Below are positions 27,829 to 45,715 of a stretch of DNA of 64,000 nucleotides, piece after piece. The stretch spans positions 1 to 64,000 of the forward strand of contig JAPYMA010000799.1 of assembly GCA_035041965.1 (NCBI GenBank). Reading direction: 5' to 3'. Each line of letters starts with the position of its first letter. The stretch's first letter is position 1. The position numbers and the translations under genes are program-made. Source of the DNA: Anisakis pegreffii (Eukaryota; Nematoda; Chromadorea; Rhabditida; Anisakidae). The notes under the pieces were generated by a model that saw only the letters and a program-made list of their open reading frames with translations, did no database searches and was not told where the DNA came from.

Positions 27829-30800
27829 ATTTCATTTTTTTTCAAAATTTGTTTTATTGCAATTGTTTATTGCGAGTGAAAATTTATTCGCCGATTACTG
27901 CTGTCGCTATAATTGTTGCTGTTGTTATCCTTGTTTTTGAAAATGAAAAAATGAATTTTTATTGTTAATCTCTGATTGGTTATTGAGAAGTTTTATGATT
28001 TGTTGTGATAATATATGATCCGTTTGCCGTTGTCTTTCGTTGTCAGTTTATTGATTTGTCCGTTTCAAGTCACTTTTGGATTTAATTTCTTATTGTTTCA
28101 TCATCATCATTCAAACGAGTCAAGTCGAGTCAAACTCAATCGTGCACCGTGTTCAATCGCATACCCACATTTATATTCTATACGATTAAGACGGCGGGTA
28201 AAATAACTTTACCGGCCATTTCATTCGTCAACTTATCAACTCTACGTATATCACTTCAAATTGATAAATAACCAAAAAAAACTAAAATACATTTTTAGTT
28301 AACGTCTGTTCATTTATTAATTTCGATTAATCGTACAAATTCAAATGCCATCGATCTTTCAATTTATTTATATTCATCCGCATATATTCTCATCTCGTCA
28401 TTTATTGTTTCATTATTATCCTCATTCTGTTGTTCTCACGTCATATTTGTTACTGTTTTTTGTTTTTATCGGCCTCGCAAAATTGCGTCGGTGCATCATT
28501 CATAATTGTAATTATCCATAAGTCTGGAATGTATCTCAGCTTAGTCTTGAGATTAAAGCACACCTTTGTAAACTCAAATCTTAGCCAATGCACATTTCGC
28601 CTTAGTGCTCTGAAAAACATCGCTAAACTATCGTTTGGCTTGAAAAAAGCATGTGGTCCAGAGTTTTGCACTCTCGAGAATTTCTCGAATATATATCTGT
28701 TCATACACATAAGTTAACCTTCGTATTTGGAAAAAATCAATAATATTGAATGAGGAATTATTGCGGTGAATAGTAACTGAAGAAGAATTCCAGAAATTTA
28801 GAAAAATTCAAACCGTGATTATAATTTTTAGTCTAGCCCAGTCGAATTTTGGGACGTCTCTTTTAAAATTTGTTGACTATGCGATCTTCTCTTCATTTCT
28901 ATGATCTAAAAATTGCTAGTGGTTTTCAGTGGTCCAAAATTTGGAAATTTCAAATGTCTTCGAAGAGTCAAGCTTCATATTGTAATGATAGATAGTACTG
29001 AATGAGCTCTGAAAGCATCTCATGTCTGATGCCATCTCATGAACGAATTTTCATCATTCTCTTTATGCAGTATGTTGCTATCAAGTTGAAGTCGACGTTT
29101 TTGGTTCGACTGACTGAGGTGATGTGATCAGTGTTGTTCGTAGATGTTTTGACTTGGAATTTAATTTGCACGCAGTGCTAATGTTTATTCATTGTTGTTG
29201 ACGTTGTGCTTGTTTTTGCCATTATGATTTGTTTTGGGTTATATTCATTCGTTTATTCCTTCGATGGTTTCTTTATTTACTAATCCACGGTGGTGCTCAG
29301 ATGTTTTCGATTTTGCCTAACTTGTTCAATAGACGATTAGATGTGGTAGACTGGTAGCAATGTCATTTTAAAATAGTATTATTGTTATTATCACACTTAT
29401 TGTTTTTGTTGTTGTTATTGTTATTGTTGTTTTTATTCGGTGACATTTCCATCACACTAAAGCATTTGAGTTTATTTTTTTCATTTATTCGTTCGTTTCG
29501 ATTTGAATATTTCTGTTTTTTCATCTCAAATTATTTTTATTGGCAATTGTGATATACTGTCGAAATGATGTAATCGTTTGCCTTAGCGTAATGATCGTTG
29601 TGCTTTTGTTTAATTAATTAATTGTTTATTTGATCATTCTTTAAATTATCTATTCATTTATTGCTCGCTTGTTATATACCATTTGCTTTTTTCTTATTGT
29701 TATTATTTATTTGATATCATCTACTTTTTGATTTTCTTGAACTTATCAAAAAACCAAAAAAATTTGATTTTGTTAACAAAAAACAATTAAAAAAACAAAT
29801 AATCGATCGGTTTCTCACTTGTCATCTCAAAATTTCACCGACGCACTTATAATTTATTTTCACTAATATTTTTTGCCTTTTAATTTCCTTTATTCAAAAT
29901 GCAGCATAATTTGTTAATTCATGTATCGTATGTCGTCGATGAAAGGATGAATCCCAGCTGAGGGAATTTTCTCGAGCAAGTACGATGTATCGATCTAATA
30001 GCTGTTTTGTTTGCGCTATTCGATCTTCAGTTGTGATGATAGATATTCCTTGAATGGCTTATTTATTTATTAATTTTTTATGAATTTAGTTCAGTCGATT
30101 CATGTTGAAATCAAACCAACTTGTATCAGAAGAAAGATAATGATTATCGCCATTATTAATTCATAATTTGTGCTAAAGATTGATTTTCGTTGTTGTGATT
30201 CGTTTCGTTTCATTATATTAAATACGATTATCGTTTATTTTCTCAGGGATTTCAATGAATATTTCAATGTTCCAATAAATGAACATGATGAATGTTGTTA
30301 ATTGACTATTATTTGTTGAGATGTGATTTAATTGAGCTATTGCTATTTGTTGTGCTTTTGCTGTTGCTCTTTACTTCTTTGTTGTTTTGTCGTCGTTGTT
30401 TATTTTCATTTGAACGTCCAAATTGATTCTTCTGTTTTCTAAAATTGTCAAAGTCTTTTTATCCAATTTTTCAAAGCTGATCGCCATGCATGTTGTTCAT
30501 TCATTCTCTCAATGTTCATCTCTTTCAAATGGTTATTTCATATTGTTTGATTATTATTTTTACTATTACTATTATTATTATTGTTATAACAATAATCATT
30601 ATTATTGCTCGAATTTAACTGGCATTACATTTTACCAATCTTCACCTCATAGCCTTCACTGCCACAATGTCCTTTTCTCGTTCACAATTCAGTGCTCTGA
30701 TAATAGCAATAATAATACTAGTAACAATAATAACGTTATTAACACTGATACTGTTATTAATACTAATACGAATACTCTTATTAATATTAATACGAATAAT

Positions 30801-33153
30801 AATAATGGTAATGCTGTTTATTGCTTTGATTGTTTGAAAGCATCGTCGTATTCCAGATAATGATTATTTGCAATGTTGATAAGTTTCATTTTGGGTGGTG
30901 TGTTATTTATTTGATGTTACTTGCTGATTGCTGTTTGTTTGTTTGTTGTTTCGGTGATCAGTCGTTGGTATATGGTGGTGGTAGAAGTATTCGTTGAATT
31001 TTACAGTTCTGTCGATAATTCACTAAAATTATGGGATAATTCTTGTCAAAACACCTGTTTTTAGCGGCTATTGGATTACGGCGATTTGTTTTTGAAAAAT
31101 TTTATTCATTTATTTATTAATCGATTTATTGTATTCATTCGATATGTTTATTTTTGATGCGATGTGTTTTGTTATTTATTTAGTTATTGATAGTGTTTAA
31201 TCTTCACTTTCTGGATTCATGGTACTTCTCAAAAGTTATTCGATTCATTATATTTGGTTACTAATCTTTTTCTTGTTTAGATTCTATGCTTGTTATTTGT
31301 ATTTTTGATGTCGTCGTATTGCATTAGTTGTTTAAAATAGTTTTAGCTGTAATAAAGTTTTCATAAAAGAAGACGTGAATGCACAAGTTATGTTTTTCTT
31401 TCATGAATTGTTGACGAAAGAATATAACTTCTTGATCACATCGATCATCTAAATATGTAATCTTAAGCACAAGAGCAATGCATCATCTGTATACGGGTGC
31501 ATTTATTGATTCTCGAAGAATGCCTATCGTAAACACAGTGAAGTGCGAGATAATCCGGATGAGTATTTGGTTGCGTCTTGTTCACTTCAGTTCACACTCA
31601 CTTCATATTAGTTGTTTAGTGAATGTGATCAACTGTTGCCATTAGAAGCGTATTAAGAGTCTTAACTTCTTAGAGCATCCAAACCAGCAGTAGCAGCTTT
31701 ACACCTCTTATCCTCGTTAAACTTCACATCTTATGCCGATTATGAGCACTTTGGTCTAATTTTTTTATTGTTTCGTACAATTTCCCCCCTCCTCCCCTTC
31801 CGCCCATCATCTCTCTCTTTTTTCACCATAAATTCATGGATGAATTTTATTCATTTGGATTTTTAATTTCGATTTGTGAATAAAATCTATAAAAGAACTG
31901 TTCAAGTGAAAAACGATAACAGTCAGGTAATTTAGGTGCTAGCAATAGGAATATCATTCACTTATGTCAACTATCGGCTATTCGTGTTGTTTAGTGCTGT
32001 TTCATCACTTCATGAAGTAATCAGTCGAAAAACGTTTTCAAACTAACGTTTTCAAAGCTTAACATATGAACAGTTTTGCATCAGGGTCATGAAAATTTCA
32101 TATTTTTGTACGAATGTGTATAAAAACGCCGCAATTAAATCCGCTTATACAAATACTCTACCGATTGAACAATAATTGTTAAGAATGTTATATGCGATAT
32201 TGAGAGGAACAGCGATACAATAAGCTTGTATACATATTAACAAAACTGTTAAAAATTAATAAATTAGCACGGCCATTTGAGCGGAAATTGTTCTGAGCGA
32301 ACGACGCATTAAGAAGACCGATTAAGGTCAAGTATGTATTAATTGCAGATGACACATTTCGACATAATTATTAGTGTGTGCAAGAGAGAGAGAGATAGAG
32401 AGAGGGAAAGAAAAACAAACTGGCAAGTATACGGTAGAGATTCGATTCTGATTGGTGGATAACAGACTAAGGGTGCGCGATATTTTGGTGGATCCACCCA
32501 CCGAGCAAGCAAGCGATCAGCCACTGACGGCGACATTAAAATGGATACATTGAGAATATAGCTGAATTGAAATAACTTGTATAATAACTGTGTTGGATAG
32601 ATGGTGATAGCTAGAACGACTCACACATTATTCATGAAGAGCTGATTGAAAGATATGGAAAGTAGTGCGATCATGATGTCGATGATGAGATTCAACTTTA
32701 AACACCTCGTAAAAATACATCAGCCAAATATGGGTGGAGCATTTTTGGAAGCCAGCCGTTGGGCGTGGTGCTGTCTGTGTGCTTTGAGTCGCATAATCCG
32801 TAACCTTCGCTTGTTCCTCCTATCTGTTCGATTCTCTGTTGAGCAGCTAAGAAACTGAGCAGTTACTGCAGCAACTGAAAAGGCTGTTGCAGCCGTTCCG
32901 TTCCAGCGCTAAATCTTGAAATACATAAATAACCTCAAGCTATCAGCGTGCCCCTACCTTGATAATCAGCTCATTAATTATTGCTGTGTTCTCAGCCTCA
33001 CTGAACTTTGTCATCTGATTACAGTATCCACTAAGCACCATCATCAATGATAGCCCACATGAAACTGATCGTTCATCCTCTCAAAACTATTCAATCGTTA
33101 TATTAAGCTTCCTATTATCCGAATACCTCGACTTGTTCGAGTATCATCCATAA
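27829..33153. other. Large intergenic region upstream of the FEZF gene
   Basis: About 5.3 kb with no supported gene. It is T-rich up to about 31400 and contains a GA/TC run near 32380-32410. A segment near 28950-28990 resembles 46685-46720 in opposite orientation. The long gap before a developmental transcription factor fits an extended cis-regulatory domain, but no specific enhancer was recognised. Confidence 0.45.
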
Positions 33154-35337
<2,184 letters not shown>

Positions 35338-35637
35338 CATATTGATATCAGTTGAGATACATGGAAAATAATCATTATTGTTAGTATTATCTTACTTGTA
35401 ACTGTTATCGTATGAACATTATTGTTGTTTTCTGATCATTGTTTCTTTCGTTATTCATTTATTATTTCCGCTTCTCAACCTAATTATTTATGTTCAAGCA
35501 TATATACATATATAGATTCTAATTTATTTATTCTCTCTCCTACTACTGTGATAAACGTTTTTGTTGTGAATAATAGTGATTACACATGAAAATTATTCAA
35601 AAGATTGCTGACGAAAGAGGAAAAGAAAATGTCTTGT

Positions 35638-35643
35638 AATAAA
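35638..35643 (+). terminator. Candidate polyadenylation signal of the FEZF gene
   Basis: AATAAA about 300 bases past the stop, in tandem with overlapping copies. It is plausible as the cleavage signal, but AT-rich sequence makes chance matches common. Confidence 0.35.
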
Positions 35644-35888
35644 TAAATAATGCGTAAAATCATCTCGAATATCCTTTTCGTTTCTTATTGTTATTCTATC
35701 GATACAACATCCATCAGTAGATTATATATCAATGTATGTAATCAATCAATCAATCAGTCTCGTGTTAGGTATGTGGATGGACGGATAATCGAATGGTTTT
35801 GTAGGTGCTTTTAGTATGGGAATGAGAGGAGAACGGGAGGAATGAAAGGAATGGACAAAAGAGAGGAATCATTTGAATTGGATTCGTG

Positions 35889-36243
35889 TTAATGCCCATG
35901 AAAAGTGATCGGTAAAACGATTTGCTGAGCACAATTAATTTTATCGTTTGTAACAATAGCATCTATTGCAAACAGTGAACAGTTCTGTGTCGCTTCCATA
36001 AAAAATGTCGCCAGGTTTTTTGCTGCTAGTTCTGTGTTGCTTTTGTTGAGCAGCAAGCACATCACCGGATATACGGTAAATTTAGCTAGTGTCACTGAGC
36101 GTTACGCCTTCTTCCAGCTGCTCACTAGCCATATCTGTCGAACGAAACACCTCAAAATCAATCATTGAATTATGCATTTCAATGGTGATGCCTGCCTGCC
36201 AAAAGCGTTTTTGCAGGAATTTAATCGGTGAAGCAAGAATCAT
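35889..36243 (-). pseudogene. Frameshifted reading frame, unknown function
   Basis: An ATG-started frame runs leftward from 36243 to a TAA at 36082 (53 codons; MILASPIKFLQKRFW then EMHNSMIDFEVFRSTD). The neighbouring frame then stays open from about 36095 to a TAA at 35889 (AKFTVYPVMCLLLNKS, then NLATFFMEATQNCSLF). Both halves look protein-like, and a single-base shift near 36083-36095 would unite them into about 118 residues. There is no obvious splice site between them. I recognise no family. It could be a decayed retroposed copy, two exons of an unrecognised gene, or chance in a region of balanced composition. Confidence 0.3.
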
Positions 36244-37347
36244 ATGTGTATTTATTTAGATCGATTTATGTTGTGTGTTACATATTTGAGTGCGGTGCCC
36301 TTTATCATTCACCATTTCATTCAATCGCATTTAATGAAATGCACAAGAATCGCTTTTTGATTGATTGTTTCATCAGTTTGGTTACGGTATATCTCTGCAT
36401 CAGTCTCGTTTCCTTTTTATTTAGTCATTCTTCATTCAAGCAGCAACACAATAAATCTGTTGCATTCATTTATTGATCTACGCACTTTATAACTAGACAT
36501 TCACGCAATAATAATGCATACTTTTGAACTCCAGCCACTTAACTGGTGATTAAGGATAAATTTAAGATTAAATGAAAGCGGTTACTTTTTTTGATAAAAC
36601 TAACTGTAATAGATCCTTATTAAATCACTTTGCTATCTTTTTTCATGAACTTGCCTACCGTAGACAATCGTTAAGTGACAACCAATGAATGTGTGATGGG
36701 TGAATAAGATATCGAATTGATTATCCGATTAACAGAAGGCGATTAGTCGCAAATTCGCTATTGTAGATGGACAAAACCTGTACGCTTACCTCTAAACAAC
36801 CTCACTTTTTGGTCGAGGAGTAAGAAGCGGAGGCAGATCTAGATAATTGAATAATTCCAGTTCAATGTCATTATTGGGTGATGCTGTTTAGTGATGATGA
36901 TTCCAACCGATATTATGATTATTGCCGTTGTTATTAAGTATGTAAATGATTCAATGCTGCTTTTTGATGCATATATGATATTTTATAAGGATAGATATAA
37001 CCATCTTTATTATTATTATTGCTATTCATATCATTTATTCATGATCCTATACGATCGATTCATCTATTGTGTCACCTTTTCAACTCTGTTCACCTTTTTC
37101 AGCAACTCTTTAATCTACTATCGCACACATTATTCATTTATGCCTCTTATTCAAGCATTTATTCAGAAAATACATTAGTTCATCACCAGTTCGATGAATA
37201 TTAGGAAGTATGTTAGAAAGATCGATTAAATTTTTTGATTTGATTTCGTACATGTGCGTTGTGAGTAGTACATGTACACTTATTTTATATTAGGTTATAT
37301 TCTGAATGAGTTGAGAAGCTAGTTCGATTCGGAGAGAGAAAAGGAAC

Positions 37348-37405
37348 ATTAACGTCGAATACCTGACCATACACACAAATATATGGTCAGGTATTCGACG
37401 TTAAT
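37348..37405. repeat. Perfect 23-bp inverted repeat (hairpin)
   Basis: Arms 37348-37370 and 37383-37405 are perfect complements around a 12-nt loop. It lies about 185 bp downstream of the TTR stop on that gene's strand. Such a stem would fold strongly in RNA. Confidence 0.9.
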
Positions 37406-37589
37406 CGGATCAATTTCGTCATTTGCTTACTATGAGAACGGTTCATTACTGAATGAAGCAACGAACAATTCTGACATGTTATGGGCAATAATGAAAATGA
37501 TAATAATACTAATACGAAAAGAAGATAATGAAATGAGATTAGTTGTCATTGGTGTGGTTGAACAGCAGTTTAGCTTAGGCACATTGAAG

Positions 37590-38445
37590 TTATTTGCATC
37601 GCCGATGACGTTTTTCAGGAACAATATTCAAACTGACAATGCCCATATCATAGACACCATTGATATGTTCTTTGCTGATGGGATATTCATCCGTTATTGT
37701 GCAACTCTGCAATAAAATACCATCCAAATTATTCATATAACAGAGAAGATTGCGAAAGAATTCGCATATTCATCTGAAGCATAAAACAACTGAGGCTTTC
37801 TATGACAACTTGTGCACGTTGATCGTAACTAATTAGCAAATGAAATATGAATAGAAGTGGTAATCTTTAATGAGATGTGAAGTGAACACCGACCGGATTG
37901 ATAACACCACCGTCACAATTGTGTGTGATCACTAAGTATGGTTCAATCGAGAACTCGTCTTCTTGGCCACTCACTTCGAAATGGCCTTCTTTATCCGAGT
38001 GCACTACTCCAAGCGAATCATCGGGATCAACTTCAATCAAACTCACCTTTCACTCATTAACTGATTAACTATGCCAACTTCCATTTTATTGCTTGAATGA
38101 CTACCTTAAGTAGTAAATAACAATAAAGGTTCTGTCTGTAACTAAGCGTCAGTTTGCTGTTTTTTGTAATCGTTTACTTAACAACGCTATAACATTCCAT
38201 GAACTATCTATCCGCTGCTGGTATAACCGAATTACATCAAAATACGCAAACGAGTCTAGTTCTTAACAACAACTTTCATTTTAGCACGCACAAGTATCGC
38301 GTTCTTTCAGCTCGACGTGAACGTTTCTTAGCGACTTGTCATCACACGCAAGTCGGCCTTTGACCGATATGGATTGCACTGACGCGTTTGTGATCGCGAC
38401 GAGCATTGCTGCTAGCAGAACAATTTCTTTCAGCATCGATGACAT
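37590..38445 (-). CDS. Transthyretin-like family (TTR) secreted protein
   Basis: Three exons join in phase: 38445-38292, 38030-37894 and 37706-37590, 135 aa. A signal peptide (MLKEIVLLAAMLVAITNA) leads into SVQSISVKGRLACDD, then VHVELKERD, DPDDSLGVVHSDKEGHFEV, EPYLVITHNCDGGVIN and YDMGIVSLNIV, the canonical order of the nematode TTR-like fold. Conserved cysteines fall at the expected places (GRLACDD, THNCD, SCTI and the last residues RRCK). These are abundant secreted proteins of nematodes; some act as neuronal or engulfment ligands, while most have no known ligand. The ATG follows directly on TTTCAG, suggesting a trans-splice acceptor; the second ATG, nine bases in, is an alternative start. 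Confidence 0.92.
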
Positions 38446-38452
38446 CTGAAAG
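38446..38452 (-). promoter_or_regulatory. Possible spliced-leader acceptor before the TTR start
   Basis: On the minus strand the sequence reads CTTTCAG immediately followed by the ATG. A consensus acceptor with no coding exon upstream is the usual picture of nematode SL trans-splicing. A spliced 5' UTR exon would look the same. Confidence 0.35.
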
Positions 38453-38757
38453 GAACTCGATTCGACAACTTCAAACTGATAAACACACGAACTGTTCACT
38501 TGAGAATACCATATCAACCACATCAATTCAAATTTATTTTCAAGTCATCACTTTATCCTCCAACCAATACCATATTAATATCGTAACCTTGCTCGGCACG
38601 ATATTGGCCACCCATTCAGTTTGGTGGTGATATTATGCTGGATTAGTAGTTAGAAGACAGATAGATGGTTTAATATATTGATTGATATCTTTAGAAAAAG
38701 CACATATAAGGCTAGCAGTTGACTATCCATGCAAGTTCTAAGAAAAATAACAGCTAG

Positions 38758-39064
38758 AACAGTCGGGCGCCTAAGCAGCATCTGTTCGTTAAATGCGGTA
38801 GATGCATGTTAATTAATTCATTGACGGAACTGATGAAACAGCGAAACAGGACAAGAGTGAAAGCAAGTTGATTCTAATGGAAATTATCATTAAATAAACT
38901 TAATTATCGATGAATGATCAAATATTTTAAAAGTCGTACGGCTCAATCAGATGAGACCAGCTCACTGAAGAGCTTATACTAACAGTGATCACAATAACTT
39001 CGAAGGGATCAAAGCAACAGCAATTTGCGATAACAGTCAGGCGCCTAAGCAGCATCTGTTCGTT
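38758..39064. repeat. 33-bp direct repeats flanking ~240 bp
   Basis: The 33-bp block with core GGCGCCTAAGCAGCATCTGT occurs at 38758-38790 and 39032-39064 with one mismatch. The sequence between them is not recognised. Confidence 0.8.
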
Positions 39065-40111
39065 GATTGCATCAACAACTGATTATATAATATTGTTGTT
39101 TTAAGCACATAAAATAATTATATACATCTACATGCATCATTCATATGTAGCATTAAAAATTGTAAATCAACTGAACAGATAAACAAATAGTGTTGCTTGT
39201 GTCGCATCAGAAACTAACAAAACAATGATAAAAACAAGAATAATAAGGTAATGAGTGATAACGATAAGACGGATACCAACAACAAACAACGATCAGATGT
39301 GTGTTGATAAATTAAAAAGAAGCAGTCAACAACTGTTATTCATTTATCTTGAAAGATACAGATCAGATCTCGATCACTATCAATCAAAAATCATGGGAAC
39401 TGATTCATTTATTTTAATGCTAACATTTCTCAAAAACTTATTTTCGTTTAAAGAAATAGCATTATTCATCGTATGAACTGTCGCATCATCATTCAATTGA
39501 ATTCTTCTGAATAAATTGTAGAGGTCAATTGCAAGAATCATCGTCAAACAAAAGTATTCAATTCGATCATTAATAAGCATCAATTCATTTTTTTTCGTTC
39601 TTCCCAAAATTTCCTCCCCATCTTAATATTTTCAATTTTTAACCAGCAGCCAATATTTTCTCGGTACTTTTTCATAAATTTCCTCAATTCCTCTGAACAT
39701 TTTCATGTTGCTGATCATAAGATGAGAAATACGACCGGATTCAAATTGAGATTCTATTATTAAGAGGGAAAGAGTCAGAATCCAATTTCATGAAGTAATT
39801 AGCATACAAAATGAGTATGCAGAAGAAAAGAGTCAGGAAGAGGCTGCAAAAATGATAATCGAGCACATAAAATTGTAATATTATCGGACGGGGTTATGGT
39901 CGTCGTCACCGAGGTAATATACTAATCGTTGTGACGATTTCCTGCTCCTTCTCTCGAAAGGGTATCATCTAAATTCAACAAAAAAACTAGTTAATGTTCG
40001 CGTTCAAATGACTCAGTGTGAATGAAAAGAATGTTGCTTGCCGTTGACTTGTTGTTTTTAAACGATCGAACGCTCTGCTGATCACTGTAAAAGCCCTCGG
40101 GCGATCGCTAC

Positions 40112-40137
40112 GTTGCTGCCAGCTGTTTGGCAGCAAC
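40112..40137. repeat. Short GC-rich hairpin
   Basis: GTTGCTGCCA (40112-40121) pairs perfectly with TGGCAGCAAC (40128-40137) around a 6-nt loop. It is too short for a microRNA precursor. Confidence 0.7.
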
Positions 40138-43100
40138 ATCCTTCTGACAGCAGCATCACCCACTCAGGCAAACACTCCACCCTCATCTGAATATCTGCAA
40201 TTCTTCGGTGGGTATATAGGTAGGTAGTTAATGCAGTACAGAAGCAAAATCATTATCCATATAATGACATAATTTATCGAATCACAATAATACGTGCTTG
40301 CTTGAATGACTTCGACATGACAACTTCACTTCTAAAAGCACCAGTGTTCATCCGAAGTCTGAGCTGAGCCTAACTAAGCGTCAGTCAAAGAGCCTTAGAT
40401 GATACTTAGGCAAAATTCAGCCAAGACTTCAATGAGCTTATGAAAACAAACCTGCGGCTTTTGAGAGAGGTGCTTTCGCCCTGATGTGACTTGAACCTAT
40501 TAATACATAATGAATCTTAAACGTATTTTCGATTCGAAACGTTCCTTGTGAGCAAATTACATCTTAATGAGAATTTGACCATGAAGTAAGGTCAAATGAA
40601 AACGGCAAGTGGACAGTGACGGAAGTTGGTCAGTAAAATTTCATTAAATCTTATACAATTCAAGCGTTTAATCAATTTGTCCTGTAAAACGAGCATGATA
40701 ACTAGACCTTAATGATTACTAGCCCTACACGTAACTACTGCTAATGATAACTAGCTAAACGATAAAATTAATTCTACCTGATTATTACTGAAACTTTAGA
40801 TACTTACTTGACTGGAACACAAAAACACATAAAACAATACGCATTATGTTCATGAGAATGATGCGTATTCATTCAATCATTAGAAATTACTTTGCATCGA
40901 TGAGATATTTTATGCAAGACCTGAGACGATTGATTTCGCTAGTCATTTGTTTTGTGCTCGTTTTATAAGTAGCGGTCACGTTCAACTTATCGACCTTGAT
41001 CATTTCTTTAGTAGATAAATCATCTTATGCACAAACAACCGAAAGTTTCCGAAGATTTTTACTCGGTTCAAGAAAGATAGGATCGAGTATAAAATGATGA
41101 TTAACACCAGCATCAATAGCAGTTTATAATTATTGAATGGCTTCGAGAATTTCAGTCGATCTGCACGATCTCCTCGACAAAAGATGATGTGAAAGGAGCT
41201 GAGTCAGAAATCGGTGGCACCGATCCGATACTTCGTTTAACAGATAAGTGCGATGAAGGTCGTCTAATGCAGTCATCTTCACTGCTTTCAAGCTGTTCTC
41301 ATCTTCTTCGAACAATCGTACAGATACATCTGGGAACACTACCTTGCAAATTCGGATTTCTTGATCAATTTAGGAAAATAAAAAATTTGTTTCCAGAACT
41401 CTAGAATTGTTGATCAATGTGATATGTAGACCGTGCGGTCAAAGATGTGGAAGTGCATTTGGGTGTGATTCGAAATCGTCACGGTGATCACGTTTGTTGG
41501 TAATGTCATCAATTTTGAATTGTTTATAAATGACCTATTCACATAAATGACCTGCTATCATTCTATTCGAACGATTCGTTAGTAAATATTTGTTGTGCAC
41601 GTGCTATAGTACTTGATAATGCAATGCAAACAAACTGTAACACTGTACGTTTAGAAGCAGCCACCTATTTGTGAAGTACACTATTTTTTGATGGAATGCT
41701 TGTGCTTATTCGTTCAGTTAAACTTGATTGTGCCTACATACTACATGTGAACACGGATGGATGGATGGGTGAATGGACGCTGTTATCTATGAAACTTCTG
41801 CATGCTGCATGAGTTTACGTGTGCGTTCTTCATCTCTTTTGTTTATGCTAGGCAATCTGACAGACAATCTGAGTGCATAAAAAACAACGCACGATGAAAT
41901 AAAAACATGTATTGTATTTTATGCTTTCATAGATTGCTGAGAATATTAAAGCACACATGCAATATCACCAACTATATGCACTCCCCTTCAAACCTTACCT
42001 GTCCACAAGACACCAGTTGAAAAAGGTAACACAGGTCATTTGAAATTAATTGATTCTTTTCCTGTATTTGAAGTTATTCAGCTGAAGGCGTTCATTAAGT
42101 TTGTTTAACAAATGAATATTTTCACCATGAAACTAGAGTGCGACGATCACGCACTGCTGTTGTGTTTTTTGATAGCATTGCTTATGAGATAGTAATTGAT
42201 GTTTAATTTTCGATTTGTCTGTCGCTTGTCGTTATATGTATGTTGTTTTGTTTCACAACCTGCCTTTGATTCTTTCAAAAGAAAATGATGAGTTGAATTG
42301 ATAGGAATGAAATTGATTGGTATGGATTAAATGTAATGTCAAATGAGTGGCTGATGGAGTGAGGTAAAAGGTGAAATTGGAGTACTCTGATAAACATTCG
42401 TTGATGTGATAGAATGATAAGAGATTAACACTTTCACCATCAGCACCAGCTAAACGGGCAGTGGGCATGAGCAACAAACAATTACTGTGTGCTTATCTAT
42501 GCATCCACCGAACGACGGACGACTGACTGCATAAATGTGGTGATATGCTAATCAAAATTTTATCACTAGCAAATAAAACATTATCTCTCAACAATTCGAT
42601 GGCAATATTCAATCTTAATCATTTCTCATTTATTCATCACGATGATCGACCAGTTTACAAATTCCTTCGTTCAGAGCGAGCCGTTCCTCTGATTAGTTGT
42701 AATAGGTATTGAGTTATTGAATTTTGTTATTGTTATTAGAGTTTATTTTTGTTATTGCGTGCAGCCTAGACAGGGCCGTGTATTATGTTCGCAATGAAAC
42801 CATTGTGTAAATATTTATTTATTCATTTGTTTATTCACGTATACACTGTTCAATTCAATCAAATCAGTTCAATCGATTGAGCACTTTTCGTATTCTTACC
42901 AATCAATCAATTTTTCGTATTCTTCTTCAATAAACATTCTTTCTTTCGTATACTACAGAAACGAGTAGAGGACATAGACGAAAACAATAATAGCAGCAGA
43001 ATCGCTTATTCCTTCAGCTATTCATTGCTACTGCCTATTTTTCTTTCGGCTTTTCATTCTTGCCGATCAACCGCATTTCTTACATTCATTCATCCTTTTC

Positions 43101-43384
43101 ACGTATCTTCAGAAAGATCACAATTTTCATTTCATATTATAAAAAGCAATAATTTGTTCGATTAATGCGAGCAACAAAAACAAATCAATTAATCAATCGT
43201 TTCGTCTCGTCTCGTTTTACCTAATCTCTTCGAATAACCAATCAACAAAATTATCACTCCTCATTTTCAGAAATTGATAGCAAATTTCTTCACTATTAGT
43301 TTGCTGTCTTTTTTTCGTCGCATTTGCGCACGAAGTTCAGTTCGTTTCATAATTGACAAGTACACACTGAATTCGGTTGAAGCG

Positions 43385-45715
<2,331 letters not shown>

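Larger units (their letters stand above)
35338..37589. other. Convergent intergenic region between FEZF and the TTR gene
   Basis: Both neighbours point into this region, so it should contain their 3' UTRs. It also holds the frameshifted open segment at 35889-36243 and the 23-bp perfect hairpin at 37348-37405. Nothing else was recognised. Confidence 0.5.
38453..43384. other. Intergenic region between TTR and MAP kinase genes
   Basis: About 4.9 kb. It includes a 33-bp direct repeat (38758-38790 and 39032-39064), a short GC-rich hairpin at 40112-40137, and a minus-strand open stretch at 41130-41345 containing DVSVRLFEEDE, which faintly recalls a TTR beta strand. No complete gene could be assembled. 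Confidence 0.45.

Noticed and set aside
41130..41345. Minus-strand stretch with DVSVRLFEEDEN, like a TTR beta strand
   Set aside because: No flanking exons with the remaining TTR blocks were found, and the opposite strand is equally open. At most a decayed TTR fragment.
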